A program made the position numbers and the translations under genes. From JBCBKP01 sp038521625 (lineage in GTDB: Bacteria > Planctomycetota > Phycisphaerae > Phycisphaerales > UBA1924), in the NCBI GenBank assembly GCA_038521625.1, contig JBCBKP010000002.1:186001-250000 (forward strand): DNA of 64,000 bases, read 5' to 3'. This document shows positions 13,429-23,001 of the stretch, piece after piece; position 1 is the first letter of the stretch, and each line of letters begins with the position of its first letter. The notes under the pieces are model-generated. The model saw only the letters and a program-made list of their open reading frames with translations. It was not told the DNA's origin and did no database searches.

Positions 13429-14412
13429 TCAGTACACCTCGAGGAAAACACGCTTCGTGGGCTTGATCTGCCGGTTGATCATGCGGCGCGTCCACGCCTC
13501 GGGGTCGCCGGCCTCGGGCGAGACCTCCAGGTACTCGGCGAGCTGTTCCGGCGGGAGCGTCTCGGCGAGCCGACGGAAGATGCCGAGCTCCATGCCCGCG
13601 ATCCCGCAGACATAGACCAGCGTGCGCGGGCTCTTCAGCATGTTCGAGAGGCTGTCGGCGTGCCCCGCGTGCGGGTCGTGCAGCAGCCGGTCCTGCACGT
13701 AGAGGCTCGCCGGACCCTCGTGGATCGTCTGGGGCTGCCGGCTCAGCGCCGTGACATAGCGGAATCCAGCCTGCTCGGAGCTCAGCGCGGTCAGCTCATC
13801 GTGATAGAGCAGGTCCGACTCGTAAGGTCCCATAACGAGGGTGGCCCTCGACGGGAACCCGCCCGCCGCCAGGTCGCCGAGCATGCCCCGGAACGGAGCG
13901 ATCCCGGTCCCGGTCGCGAAGAATACGTAGTCGTGCGCCGCGGCGTCTCCCGGGAGCAGGAACCGCTTGCCCGCCGGGCCCGTGACCGCGACCTCGTCGC
14001 CCTCCTTCAGGTCGCAGAGGTAGTTGGAGGCGACGCCGCGGTACAGCGTGTGGTCGTCCCAGTGCTCGTCGATCAGCCGCTTCACCGTCGTCGCGAGCAC
14101 GCCGCCCTCCCCGTCCTCGCCCGCGGTCGGGCTCGCGATCGAGTAGAGGCGGAGCTTGTGCGGCTTGCCCCGGGCGCCCTCCCCGGGCGGGAGCACGCCG
14201 AAGGACTGGCCGGCGCGGAACCGGCCGGCGAGCGGCGTCCCGGAGACGTCGATCTCGACGTGCCGCACCCAGCCCGCCGCCTTCTTCGACCTCGTGCAGA
14301 TCCGCGTTGCGCGAACGGTGCCGGTCGCCGGCGTCGACGGCGTCGCGAGGTTCTGCACGACCTCGGGCAGCGTTGGGCCTACGCGCGAAGCTGTCCTGAT
14401 CTCGCTCGCCAC
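13429..14412 (-). CDS. Plant-type ferredoxin-NADP(+) reductase
   Basis: This 327-residue flavoenzyme moves electrons between ferredoxin or flavodoxin and NADP(H). The FAD-binding motif is KLRLYSIAS, followed by YRGVASNYLCDLKEGDEV. The NADP-binding region has FFATGTGIAPFRGML and, later, VYVCGIAGMELG. The protein ends in EVY, matching the terminal aromatic residue that stacks on FAD in plant-type enzymes. Its length fits the plastid/cyanobacterial class rather than the shorter bacterial class. The N-terminal leader carries no cofactor site. The start is a GTG two bases after the stop of the upstream lipoprotein gene, so the two are probably in one transcript. Confidence 0.93.
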   Translation of the reverse strand: MASEIRTASRVGPTLPEVVQNLATPSTPATGTVRATRICTRSKKAAGWVRHVEIDVSGTPLAGRFRAGQSFGVLPPGEGARGKPHKLRLYSIASPTAGEDGEGGVLATTVKRLIDEHWDDHTLYRGVASNYLCDLKEGDEVAVTGPAGKRFLLPGDAAAHDYVFFATGTGIAPFRGMLGDLAAGGFPSRATLVMGPYESDLLYHDELTALSSEQAGFRYVTALSRQPQTIHEGPASLYVQDRLLHDPHAGHADSLSNMLKSPRTLVYVCGIAGMELGIFRRLAETLPPEQLAEYLEVSPEAGDPEAWTRRMINRQIKPTKRVFLEVY

Positions 14413-14414
14413 GC

Positions 14415-15665
14415 TCAGTTGTTCCCCCCAGAGATCTCGATCAGGCGATCGACCGAGAGTCGCAGGGTGTCGGAGCCGCGGATCCGCGACGCCGCGTTGG
14501 TGGCGTCGAGGTACGACTGCCGATAGGTGATGTCGATCTGCGAACGCGACTCGTCGAGCCGATCGGCGAGGCCGGAGAGCACGGAGCCGTCCGGTCCGAG
14601 TCGCTCGGACGCGAGACGGAGCTCGGCCGCGATCGAGATCAGAGCGTCGTTGGCGACGCTCGCGGCGTCCGCGCGCCGGAACGTCGTCTCGAGCTGGATG
14701 AACGGCGCCGTGACATCCTCGCGAGATGCCCGCCCGGTTCGTGAACTCGCGCGGCCCAGCTCCGAGAGGATCTCCTCGGCCATCGCGACGACCCGCTCCT
14801 GCAGCAACGCCGAGAGCTCGTCGGCCCTGGATCGCACCGTCGCGAGGCCGGACGACGCGGCCTCGCGATGATCGAGAGCCTCGGCCGATCGGTCCGTGTC
14901 CAGCTGCGCAGCGCGGGCGATGCCATCCTCGAGCAGCCGGACCTGCGCCTCCGCGCGACGGAGCTGCGCGAGCAGCGATTCACGCTCCGGGAGCAGGACC
15001 GAGATCTGCGCCCGCAGCTCGCCGGCTTGGCGCTCGAACGACGCCGCGTCGGACTCGAGCTCCTGGATGCGCGGCGCCCGCTCCGCCATCTCGACCGCCG
15101 AGCGGCCGAGCAGAGTCGAGCGGATCTCGTCCGCCTCGCGGCGGGCGCGGGCGACCCGCCCGAGGATCTCCGCCTCTCGCGACTCGAGCTCCTGGATCTC
15201 CTCGGACCTACGCCCGCTCTCGCGCTCGAACCGGGCGATCTCTCCCTCGCGTTCGGTGATCCGCGCCCGCAGCGAGCCGGTCAGGTCCGCGGTGCTCGCG
15301 TTCTCGAGAGCCTCGGCCTCGACGCGGTGCACGTTCACGGAGCGTGCGGCGTTGCGGATGTCGGACAGCACCAGCTCGGCATCGCTCACCGCGCGACGCA
15401 GATCCGGGATGAGCGGCGTCGCGGCGTGCCGCTTGGCGATCCCCTCGAGGAGCACGGCCTGCGGCTCGACACGCTCGGGCGCGTCGGCCAGCTCGGTGGC
15501 GATCGTCCGGTACGACCCGGCCTCCGGCTGGGCCTCGCTGGCGAAGGCCGACAGACGAGTCGCCGCTCCGCTCAGGTCCCGTCTGGCAGCGTCGCCGCCG
15601 TCGCAGCCCGCGAGCAGGAGCCCGGTGGTCGTGAAGAACAAGATTCCCCGAGCGTGCGCTCTCAT
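14415..15665 (-). CDS. Coiled-coil lipoprotein of unknown function
   Basis: This 416-residue lipoprotein starts MRAHARGILFFTTTGLLLAGC, a signal peptide ending in a lipobox (LLAGC), which decides the start at 15665; the frame is open further upstream but only as low-complexity sequence. Most of the mature chain is predicted coiled coil, with heptad-like Glu/Arg/Leu repeats (for example REGEIARFERESGRRSEEIQEL and the stretch that follows). The last 100 residues form a separate helical segment. It is probably anchored to the outer or inner membrane and reaches into the periplasm. No enzyme motif is visible. It lies two bases before the ferredoxin reductase start, but a functional link is not evident. 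Confidence 0.75.
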   Translation of the reverse strand: MRAHARGILFFTTTGLLLAGCDGGDAARRDLSGAATRLSAFASEAQPEAGSYRTIATELADAPERVEPQAVLLEGIAKRHAATPLIPDLRRAVSDAELVLSDIRNAARSVNVHRVEAEALENASTADLTGSLRARITEREGEIARFERESGRRSEEIQELESREAEILGRVARARREADEIRSTLLGRSAVEMAERAPRIQELESDAASFERQAGELRAQISVLLPERESLLAQLRRAEAQVRLLEDGIARAAQLDTDRSAEALDHREAASSGLATVRSRADELSALLQERVVAMAEEILSELGRASSRTGRASREDVTAPFIQLETTFRRADAASVANDALISIAAELRLASERLGPDGSVLSGLADRLDESRSQIDITYRQSYLDATNAASRIRGSDTLRLSVDRLIEISGGNN

Positions 15666-15873
15666 GCCGTTCGCTCCATCATCTGGGTCAGGCCCCGCCG
15701 GCGACCGACGCCGCCCCGGGGCGTCTCCCTCGCGTCCGCGGCCGTCGGACGCCCGGCCCTTGCTGGGGCCCGGCCCGGCGGGCACTGTAGCCCCAGAGGC
15801 CGATCCCCGCGCGGGAGGAGGTCGACGGGCCGAGCCGGGTAGTCGGGCTCTGGCCGGGTCGGTGCGCCGTGCT

Positions 15874-17178
15874 TCAACGGTCACGCCGCTCGACCGGCTC
15901 GGACGTTTTGTCCTGACCGGGCAGCTCGTACGCGAGCCCGTACTCGGGCCGCGGGCTGTACATCCCGCGGATCCACTCGACGGCCTCTTCGAAACGCGGG
16001 TCCTCTTTGTTCTGGTAGATCGGCCGCCAATCCCTCGCCCGTGTCCCCGGGGCGACCACGCGCGGGTGCGGGTGATCCGAGAACTCGCGCGGCAGGCCGA
16101 AGTGCAGCAGCGGCGATCGCTCCGGATCCTCGTAGTTGATCAGCGGGGTCCCGTCGGGCAGCGTCGCGTTGTCGAGCAAGTAGAAATTGGTATAGACCGT
16201 CTGGTCGGAGTTCTTGCTCCGCGTCGCGAGGCGGAGCCGCCCCGCCTCGGCGCCGCCGTGGCAGCGGTTCGTCGCGCATCCGTTCAGAAGCATCCGGTGC
16301 ACGCTGCGCCGGAACGTCGCCAGCGCCGGCGGGTCGCGGACGACACGCACCTGCCCGTAGAAATCCCGGGCGCGGAGACGGAACATCAGCGACAAGAGCT
16401 CGAGCCCCGGGCGTTGCAGGAATTCACGCCGCCCGGCTTCGTCCCGCGGGATCCCCTCCAGGCCCGCGTAGGTCTCCACGAATGCCTCCGCGACGGTTCG
16501 GGGCACGATGACCTCGGGCGCGTCGCGCAGGTCGATCTCCCAGACCCGGATCAGGTTCACCTCGCTGGGGCTGAGCAGCGGGAATCGCCCCGACCCGCCC
16601 GCCGGGCCCTCCGGCGTCTCGTCGGTCCGCGAATCGCGCTCGCGGGCACGCTCCATCATGCCGATCTGGGCGCGGAGCCAGCGGGCAAGCCGGCGCGCGT
16701 CCCCGTTGATCGGGTCGACCCGCAGCGCCCGCTCGACCTCCTGCTGGGCCGTAAAGAACGCACCGCGGTCACGCAGCCACTCGGCCAGCAGCACCATCGA
16801 CGCGGAATCGGACGCGTCGATCACGCGCCGGCGCGCGGTGTAGCGATCGGTGACCGGCGCGAGCGGCTCGATGAAGGCGATCTGGACACGGGGCACGACG
16901 GCCTCGGTCCCCCCGGTCCGCAGCGCAACCTCCAGCGCGTTCTCCCGGGTGATCACGCCCTCCAGCTCGACACCCGACCGCAGCGCGATCCGGTGCTCGT
17001 CCTCGGGCTCGTCACGCGGGTCGAGCAAGAACTCGTCGCCCGACGAGGCGGGCGGCGGCTCCGGCTCGGGGTCCGGCTGGGCCGCGCCGAGGCAGAGGGC
17101 GGACACCACGGCCACGGCGGCGATCAGGAGGGGAAGCGGGGCGACGGTGGATCGGCGCGGGTTCTCGGCTTGGGCCAT
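15874..17178 (-). CDS. Secreted protein with C-x4-C-H haem-like motif
   Basis: This protein of 434 residues has an N-terminal hydrophobic signal segment (LPLLIAAVAVVSALCLGAAQ). After a Pro/Glu linker there is a small strand-rich domain (HRIALRSGVELEGVITREN ...), then a helical region resembling one or two TPRs (QQEVERALRVDPINGDARR). In the C-terminal half NGCATNRCHGG gives C301-x4-C306-H307, a spaced variant of the c-type haem motif that occurs in planctomycete secreted proteins. Only one such motif is present. A role in periplasmic redox or binding is inferred. The ATG at 17178 is preferred to a GTG one codon earlier. Confidence 0.7.
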   Translation of the reverse strand: MAQAENPRRSTVAPLPLLIAAVAVVSALCLGAAQPDPEPEPPPASSGDEFLLDPRDEPEDEHRIALRSGVELEGVITRENALEVALRTGGTEAVVPRVQIAFIEPLAPVTDRYTARRRVIDASDSASMVLLAEWLRDRGAFFTAQQEVERALRVDPINGDARRLARWLRAQIGMMERARERDSRTDETPEGPAGGSGRFPLLSPSEVNLIRVWEIDLRDAPEVIVPRTVAEAFVETYAGLEGIPRDEAGRREFLQRPGLELLSLMFRLRARDFYGQVRVVRDPPALATFRRSVHRMLLNGCATNRCHGGAEAGRLRLATRSKNSDQTVYTNFYLLDNATLPDGTPLINYEDPERSPLLHFGLPREFSDHPHPRVVAPGTRARDWRPIYQNKEDPRFEEAVEWIRGMYSPRPEYGLAYELPGQDKTSEPVERRDR

Positions 17179-17264
17179 CACCGATTCTGTCCGGTTCGAG
17201 GGTCCCCCGCCAATCGGTTCGCGCGAATCGAGTCTGCTTTTTTCCCGGGCGGCCCTGGGGGCCC

Positions 17265-18842
17265 TCAGGCCGCCTCGTCCGCGATCCGGTCGAGCACGTC
17301 CAGCCGGGCGAGCGAGTCATCGCTCACGAGGGTGCAGACCTCGTCGAGGGGCTTGGCGTCCCCCGAGGTGCCGAGCCGGGCGATCGGGCGGTTGTTCGAG
17401 TCGAACTCGAACAGGACCGGGCCCTTCAGCGGCTGGCGGAAGGTCGCCTGCCAGCCGCGCATGTAGACCGCCGTTCCCGGGAAGATCGTGCGCTTGACCG
17501 CGAGGCAGGTCGTCGTCCTCTGGCGGATGGCGGCCGCGCTGGTGCCGACGCCCGCGGACAACTGCTTCAGCTGCGTCATCGACGTGTCCATAACGAACTG
17601 CAGGGAAGCAAGCATCTCGATGGCGTTTCGGCCCGACGCGGTCTTCGGGTTGGCCTGCTGCTCGAGCGTCTTCACGAAGCCGCCCGCCTCGTCGCGGCGC
17701 TCCGTGATTTTGGAGGCCATCTCGGCGATGGGCGCGAGCAGGCGCTCGAGCTCCTCGATGCAGCCGAGGTAGACCTCGGTCTCGACCTCGCCCTCGCCTC
17801 CGAGCTGCCCGAGCTCGATGCGCTGCCCGGCGAACAGCCGGCCCCCCCGGAACACCGCCGCCGGTGACTCGACGCGTCCGATCACGCGGACCTCGCCCCC
17901 GCTGATCTCCTTGGTGACCTCGAGGTGCTTGCCGACCGAGGCCTGCACGCCGTCGAGGTACCGCGCACGGAGGCTCCCGCGCGTCTCGATCGTGCCCATG
18001 TCGCGGCCCGCCATGCCCTCGATGTGCAGGTCGCCGTCGACCTTCAGCGTCGACGCCTGGACCAGCTCGCGGATGCTCACATCGGCGCGGCTCGAGACGA
18101 CGAAGTTGTCCTTGACGCCGCCGCCGACGCTGACGTTGCCGGGGAAGTCGATGTTGCCGGTCGAGAAGTCGACGGCTCCCGGGATCTCCAGCGTCTCGTC
18201 GACGCGCAGCTCGCTCCCGTCGAAGTACAGCCGCCCGGCAACCGCCGCGACCGCGACGCCGTTCTCTGTCACGCGGACCGACCGCTTGATGTCGAGCGAG
18301 GTCGACTTCCCGCCCTTGGCGGCCAGCACGGCGCCGTAGACGTCCTGCCCGTCCTCGCCGGTCGTGGCGGGCTCGAGCTTGCCGATCTTGTCGCCCTTGG
18401 CGACGATCACGAACGCCGAATCGTTGTAGAAATCGAAATCCGACTCGTCCTCGCCGCCCCCGCCCTTGCGGTCACGCTCAGCCCCGCCCGGCGCGACGTT
18501 GTTCCTGGTGCGAGCGGCCTGCTCGCGCTCGCGGATGCGCTCGAGCTTCTCCTCGACCGCGTCCTCAAAAACGAAGCGGGCGTCGTTGCCGTCGACCGCG
18601 GCTTGTCCCTCGGCGACCGTGGCCTCGTGGGTCTCGCCCGGCTCGCCGGCCGCCTTCGAGACCAGCGACGAGATCCCGTCGCCGACGATCGTCGAGTCGG
18701 CCACGCTCTTCTCGGTGAGCAGAGCGCGCAGCGTCGACTCGGTCACGTCGCGCGGGTCGTAGCCGGCCTCCAGGCGCAGGCGCAGCGTCACCTTCGCCTC
18801 GTCGTGCAGGAACCGGACCTGGCTGTGGAGCGTGTCGGACAT
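17265..18842 (-). CDS. FapA-like (DUF342) polymerising beta-helix protein
   Basis: This 525-residue protein matches the FapA/DUF342 layout. There is an N-terminal alpha/beta part (1-140), then the conserved core starting near KGDKIGKLEPATTGEDGQDVYG, continuing into a right-handed beta-helix-like stretch (SELRVDETLEIPGAVDFSTGNIDFPGNVSVGGGVKD ... VESPAAVFRGGRLFAGQRIELGQLGGEGEVETEVYLG). A helical hairpin and a short C-terminal beta segment follow. FapA proteins are linked to flagellar assembly and bactofilin-like scaffolds in several phyla. Here the gene is the last of a leftward run after the chemotaxis genes, 33 bases after cheY, so co-expression is likely. No flagellar gene is present in the window. 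Confidence 0.82.
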   Translation of the reverse strand: MSDTLHSQVRFLHDEAKVTLRLRLEAGYDPRDVTESTLRALLTEKSVADSTIVGDGISSLVSKAAGEPGETHEATVAEGQAAVDGNDARFVFEDAVEEKLERIREREQAARTRNNVAPGGAERDRKGGGGEDESDFDFYNDSAFVIVAKGDKIGKLEPATTGEDGQDVYGAVLAAKGGKSTSLDIKRSVRVTENGVAVAAVAGRLYFDGSELRVDETLEIPGAVDFSTGNIDFPGNVSVGGGVKDNFVVSSRADVSIRELVQASTLKVDGDLHIEGMAGRDMGTIETRGSLRARYLDGVQASVGKHLEVTKEISGGEVRVIGRVESPAAVFRGGRLFAGQRIELGQLGGEGEVETEVYLGCIEELERLLAPIAEMASKITERRDEAGGFVKTLEQQANPKTASGRNAIEMLASLQFVMDTSMTQLKQLSAGVGTSAAAIRQRTTTCLAVKRTIFPGTAVYMRGWQATFRQPLKGPVLFEFDSNNRPIARLGTSGDAKPLDEVCTLVSDDSLARLDVLDRIADEAA

Positions 18843-18875
18843 CGAGAACCGCCGATCGGAGGCGGGGACCGCCGG

Positions 18876-19250
18876 TCAGGCGCTCATGCCGGCCTTCTCG
18901 AGCGTCTCGTTGATCCGCGCCTGCAGCACGTCCGGCGTGAACGGCTTCACCACGTAGTTGTTCACGCCCGCCTTGATCGCCTCGATGACGCGGGACTTCT
19001 CCGCCTCGGTCGTGACCATGATCATCGGCGTCGTCTTGTTCTGCTGGCGGTATTGCTTGACGAACGTCAGGCCGTCCATCACCGGCATGTTCCAGTCCAC
19101 GAGGACCAGGTCCGGCTTGAACGCGCCGATCTTCGACAGCGCGTCCTGCCCGTCGCACGCCTCCTCAAGCTCCTCGAAGCCGAGCTGCTTCAGCACCGAC
19201 TTCTGGATGTTCCGCATCGTCTTCGAGTCGTCGATCAGCATGACCTTCAT
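18876..19250 (-). CDS. cheY: CheY-like single-domain response regulator
   Basis: This is a 124-residue receiver domain with nothing attached. The acidic pocket is DD (7-8), the phosphoacceptor is D52 in VDWNMPVMDG, the switch threonine is in MVTTEAE and the conserved lysine is in VVKPF. It should be phosphorylated by CheA and dephosphorylated with help from CheX, both encoded just upstream. The output target could be a flagellar motor switch or another receiver-binding protein; none is encoded nearby. Confidence 0.93.
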   Translation of the reverse strand: MKVMLIDDSKTMRNIQKSVLKQLGFEELEEACDGQDALSKIGAFKPDLVLVDWNMPVMDGLTFVKQYRQQNKTTPMIMVTTEAEKSRVIEAIKAGVNNYVVKPFTPDVLQARINETLEKAGMSA

Positions 19251-19284
19251 GGCTTATCGCTCCATGGGTTCCACGGTGACTGGT

Positions 19285-19791
19285 TCAAGCGCTCGCGGCC
19301 GCGTTGCCCGCGCCCGCCCCGGCCGCCTCGTGGTTGTCACGCAGGCCAACCTCGATGGTGAAATCCCCGCAGTCCGACTGGCAGGGGATCGCGACGCACG
19401 GGATGTCCTTCGCCCGCGCGATGTGGTGACCCGCTCCGACGACGACGTTCGGCGTCGAGATCGACACGGCCTTGTTCGAGGGGAAGAGCGCCTTCGCACC
19501 CCCGGAGACCATGTTCACCAGCTCGCCGACCGCGTCGGCGAAGTCCGAGTCCTTCGGGTCGAGGTTCTCGCCGCAGAAGTTCGCGACGATCGCTACCGCG
19601 ACCTCCTCGGGGAACGACAGAACGACCGAGCCGATCACCTCACCGCTCATCGCGATGATCCCCGAGACGTCGTGGCTCGGGCCCGACTCCTGGTGCAGGT
19701 GCGGCTCCCCGGTCGTGACGGGGAGCTGCAGCATCGTCGAGAAGACGTTCTGGACGCTCGAGACAAACGGTGTGATCAGGTTGGGATCCAT
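19285..19791 (-). CDS. cheX: CheX-like chemotaxis phosphatase
   Basis: This 168-residue protein is of the CheC/CheX/FliY phosphatase superfamily. The active-site signature E-x2-N appears once in FADAVGELVNMVSGGAKA, as expected for CheX-type proteins, which dephosphorylate CheY-P. The core strands include GIIAMSGEVIGSVVLSFPEE, another family hallmark. The last 20 residues are a low-complexity Ala/Gly tail. It lies between cheA and cheY, which supports the assignment. Confidence 0.85.
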   Translation of the reverse strand: MDPNLITPFVSSVQNVFSTMLQLPVTTGEPHLHQESGPSHDVSGIIAMSGEVIGSVVLSFPEEVAVAIVANFCGENLDPKDSDFADAVGELVNMVSGGAKALFPSNKAVSISTPNVVVGAGHHIARAKDIPCVAIPCQSDCGDFTIEVGLRDNHEAAGAGAGNAAASA

Positions 19792-19823
19792 GATGCGCAG
19801 CTCCGGCTTGCGTTGACGGTGAC

Positions 19824-22058
19824 TTACTCGGACCGATTGATGATCTTCGTGACGTCCATGATCAGGCTGACGCCGCCGTCGTTCCGGACGGTCGCGCCCG
19901 ACACGGGCCCGCTGTGGTCGACGCCCTCCAGCGGCTTGATGACGATCTCCTGCTGGCCGAGCACGCCGCTCACCAGCATGCCGACCGCCTTGTCGTGGTT
20001 CGTCAGGATCACCGCCAGGTGGCTCTCCTCGCGCTCGTCGAACGGCACGTTCAGCAGCTCCTGCGCGTCGGCGAGCGGCAGCACCTGGTCGCGCAGGCGG
20101 ATCACCTTGCTCTCGATGATCGTCGAGAGCTGGGTCGAGTCCGGACGCACGATCTCCGTGATGTTCCCGAGCGGGATCGCGTACGTCTCGCCCGCGACAC
20201 GGACCATCATCGCCGGCATGATCGCGACCGTCAGCGGGATCAAGATGTCAATCCGGCTCCCCTGCCCCGGCGTGCTCGAGATCGTGATCGTCCCCTTGAT
20301 CCGCTCGATGTTCGTCCGCACGACGTCCATCCCGACGCCGCGACCCGAAAGGTCGCTGACACCGTCCGCCGTCGAGAACCCCGGGAGGAAGATCATCTTG
20401 TAGACCTCCTCGTCGCACATCGAGGACGCCTCGGCCTCGGTCACCAGACCGCGCTCGACCGCCTTGGCCGCCACCTTCTCGCGGTTGATCCCGCGACCGT
20501 CGTCGATGATCGCGATCCGGACCTGGTTGCCCTCGTGCCCGGCGCGCAGCTTGATCGTCCCCTGCGGGCCCTTGCCCGCCGCCTCGCGCTCGTCCGGCGG
20601 CTCAAGCCCGTGGTCTGCGCTGTTCCGCATCAGGTGCACCAGCGGGTCACCGAGCTCCTCGATCACCGACTTGTCGACCTCGGTCTCGCCGCCCTCGATC
20701 TCGAGCTGGATCTGCTTGCCCGTCTTCTGCGCCAGGTCGCGGATCAGCCGCGGGTACTTGCCGAACAGCTTGTCCAGCGGCTGCATCCGCGTCCGCATCA
20801 CGGCGACCTGGAGATCGCTCGTCACCCGGTCCAGCGCCGCCGAGGTTGTCTCCATGTTCTCGACCAGCTCGGCGTCGGAGTCCGACGACGAGACGACCTG
20901 CCCCGCGAGCTCGCCGATCCGGTTCTTCTGCAGCACCAGCTCACCGACGAGGTTCATCAGCGACTCGAGCCGGCCGACCTCGACCCGGATCGTCTGCTCG
21001 ACCGCGGGCGCGCCGCGCGATCCCGTCTGACGCGGGTCGGGCCCGCCCTGATCGGCCGGGCCGGCGTCTCCGACGGGTGCTGGTGCGGCGCTCGGGTCCT
21101 CGATCGTCCCCTCCGGCGCCCCGTCGTCCGACCCGTCGTCGAATCCGTCGTGCGCGAGGACGTCCTCGTCCGACGCCCCGTCCGGCAGCTCGGCCCCGTC
21201 AGGCATCACGCCGTCGGCGAGCGACGCGATGCGCTCGATCATCGAGCCCATCGACGGCTCGAAGTACCTCGACTCGGCCAGCCCGTCGCGCTGACGGCGG
21301 AGCACGACCCGCGTCGCGCGGAGCCGCGGGAGCAACTGCTCGAGCATCGCGCCGTCGAGCCCGGGCGCGTTGCACGCCGCCGCCCCGACCGCGCGCGTGA
21401 TCTCGAGCATCGCGTCGAACTCGAAGAAGTCGACCGTCGCGTCGAGCTCCTGGAGCACATCGGCGATGTTGTCGGCCGCGGCGCTCCTCGTCGACTCGTC
21501 GCCCAGCTCGTCGATGTGCGTGCCGAACGCCTCCAGCTGGGCGTCCAGGTCCGCCACGAAGTGCTCCAGCAGGTCCATCTTGCTGGAGTCGAGCGCGAGC
21601 GGCCGCCCGGCCGAGTCGTCCGCTCCCGCGGGCGCGTCACCACCGGCCGGCGCCGACGCCGACGCGTCGCCGCCCTCGCCGATCTTGCTCAGGCCCTCGA
21701 CGAGGTCGAGCTCGGCCTTGGTCAGCTCCGTCGAGCCGGCGCTCAGCTCGTCGAACTGCACCTTGAGCGTGTCGATCGACCTCAGGAGCATGTCCATCAG
21801 GTCGTTGTCGATCGACGCATCGCCGCCGCGGACGGCGTTCAGCGCCGTCTCCGCCGCGTGCGCGATCTCCACCAGGTTCGTCAACGCGAGGAACGAGCCC
21901 GACCCCTTGATCGTGTGCAGCGCTCGGAAGGTCTGGTTGACCAGCTCGGGGTCTTCCGGCGTCGACTCGAGCTGGACGAGATCCCCCTCGAGCTGCTCGA
22001 GGAGCTCCCCCGACTCGGTCAGGAAGTCCTGCATGATCTCCGGGTCGAACTCGCTCAT
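19824..22058 (-). CDS. cheA: CheA chemotaxis histidine kinase
   Basis: This 744-residue hybrid-free CheA has an N-terminal Hpt domain with phosphorylated His48 in RALHTIKGSGSF. It is followed by an acidic linker and a second helical segment (about 160-280) that may be a degenerate Hpt-like bundle, then a low-complexity acidic stretch. The dimerisation helices start near RVEVGRLESLMNLVGELVLQKNR. The ATP-binding domain has PLVHLMRNSADHGLE (N box), IIDDGRGI (G1) and LSGRGVGMDVVRTNI (G2). The CheW-like domain fills the last 140 residues. It should phosphorylate CheY and CheB of this cluster. Confidence 0.96.
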   Translation of the reverse strand: MSEFDPEIMQDFLTESGELLEQLEGDLVQLESTPEDPELVNQTFRALHTIKGSGSFLALTNLVEIAHAAETALNAVRGGDASIDNDLMDMLLRSIDTLKVQFDELSAGSTELTKAELDLVEGLSKIGEGGDASASAPAGGDAPAGADDSAGRPLALDSSKMDLLEHFVADLDAQLEAFGTHIDELGDESTRSAAADNIADVLQELDATVDFFEFDAMLEITRAVGAAACNAPGLDGAMLEQLLPRLRATRVVLRRQRDGLAESRYFEPSMGSMIERIASLADGVMPDGAELPDGASDEDVLAHDGFDDGSDDGAPEGTIEDPSAAPAPVGDAGPADQGGPDPRQTGSRGAPAVEQTIRVEVGRLESLMNLVGELVLQKNRIGELAGQVVSSSDSDAELVENMETTSAALDRVTSDLQVAVMRTRMQPLDKLFGKYPRLIRDLAQKTGKQIQLEIEGGETEVDKSVIEELGDPLVHLMRNSADHGLEPPDEREAAGKGPQGTIKLRAGHEGNQVRIAIIDDGRGINREKVAAKAVERGLVTEAEASSMCDEEVYKMIFLPGFSTADGVSDLSGRGVGMDVVRTNIERIKGTITISSTPGQGSRIDILIPLTVAIMPAMMVRVAGETYAIPLGNITEIVRPDSTQLSTIIESKVIRLRDQVLPLADAQELLNVPFDEREESHLAVILTNHDKAVGMLVSGVLGQQEIVIKPLEGVDHSGPVSGATVRNDGGVSLIMDVTKIINRSE

Positions 22059-22079
22059 CTCATCCCCCCACGCTCTCGC

Positions 22080-22946
22080 TCACGCCGCCAGCTTCGCGAC
22101 CGACGACAGCGGCCGGTACGCGAACGCCTGCGGCACCGAGAGCGCCTCGAACTGAGTCCCGACCTCGCGGATCGACTCGGAGTGACCGATGAACAGCGTC
22201 CCGTCCGGGGCCAGCTGATCGAAGAACGTCCCGACGACCTGACGCTTCATCTCGTCGTCGAAGTAGATCATGACGTTGCGGCAGAAGATCACGTCCCACG
22301 TGCCGTGGCGCTTCGCCGCGAGCCGGTCCTTCAGATTGTGCAGCTCGAACCGCACCATCTGACGGATCTTCGGGTCCAGCTCCCAGGTGGCGCCGACCTG
22401 CTTGAAGTACCGGCTCTTGATCAGGTCCGACGTCGTCCTCAGGGCGTAGTCGCTGTAGACGCCCGCGTTCGCGACGTTCAGCGCCTTCTCGGAGATGTCG
22501 GTTCCGAGGATCTCGATCGTCCAGTCGGAAAGACGGGCGCCCAGGCTCCGGTCCAGCTGCATCGCCAGCGTGAACGGCTCCTCGCCGCTCGAGCAGGCCG
22601 CCGACCAGACCCGCAGACGCTTGCTCGACGCCCGGGCCTCGAGCAGCTCCGGGAGCACGTGGTTCTCGAACACGTCCAGCTGCGGCTCGTTGCGGAAGAA
22701 GCTGGTCTCGTTGATCGTGACCCGGTTGAACATCTCCTGGAACTCGTCCGACTGGTACGGGCCCATCGTCAGGTACATGATGTACTGGTCGAAGTCCTCG
22801 ATATCCAGCTCGCGGAGACGCTGGCTCAGGCGCGACTCCAGGATGTACTTCTTCGACTCGGGGAAGTGGATCCCCGCTCGCTTGTAGATGATCTCGCTCA
22901 GCTGCTTGAACTGCGGAGCGCTCATCGTCACACGTGATGCGGTCAT
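22080..22946 (-). CDS. cheR: CheR chemoreceptor glutamate methyltransferase
   Basis: This 288-residue SAM-dependent methyltransferase modifies glutamates of chemoreceptors. The N-terminal helical domain has ESRLSQRLREL. The SAM site is the WSAACSSGEEPFTLAM segment with GTDISEKAL, and CRNVMIYFD is the hallmark near the active site. The start is an ATG 55 bases after cheW and the gene ends 21 bases before cheA. It works against CheB, also in this cluster; the receptors must be encoded elsewhere. Confidence 0.95.
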   Translation of the reverse strand: MTASRVTMSAPQFKQLSEIIYKRAGIHFPESKKYILESRLSQRLRELDIEDFDQYIMYLTMGPYQSDEFQEMFNRVTINETSFFRNEPQLDVFENHVLPELLEARASSKRLRVWSAACSSGEEPFTLAMQLDRSLGARLSDWTIEILGTDISEKALNVANAGVYSDYALRTTSDLIKSRYFKQVGATWELDPKIRQMVRFELHNLKDRLAAKRHGTWDVIFCRNVMIYFDDEMKRQVVGTFFDQLAPDGTLFIGHSESIREVGTQFEALSVPQAFAYRPLSSVAKLAA

Positions 22947-23001
22947 GGAAGAGTCCCGTGTCAGAGGCTCCCGGCCGTCCGCCGGTCGCCAGCCTCGCCC
23001 G

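Noticed and set aside
13368..13451. GTG at 13451 as start of the secreted helical protein
   Set aside because: It would put about 30 charged, proline-rich residues ahead of a good signal peptide and overlap the reductase gene; TTG at 13367 fits better.
19914..22937. Long plus-strand frame across cheA and cheR
   Set aside because: It lies opposite two well-supported genes and reads as Arg/Asp/His-rich low complexity; no start or motif supports it.
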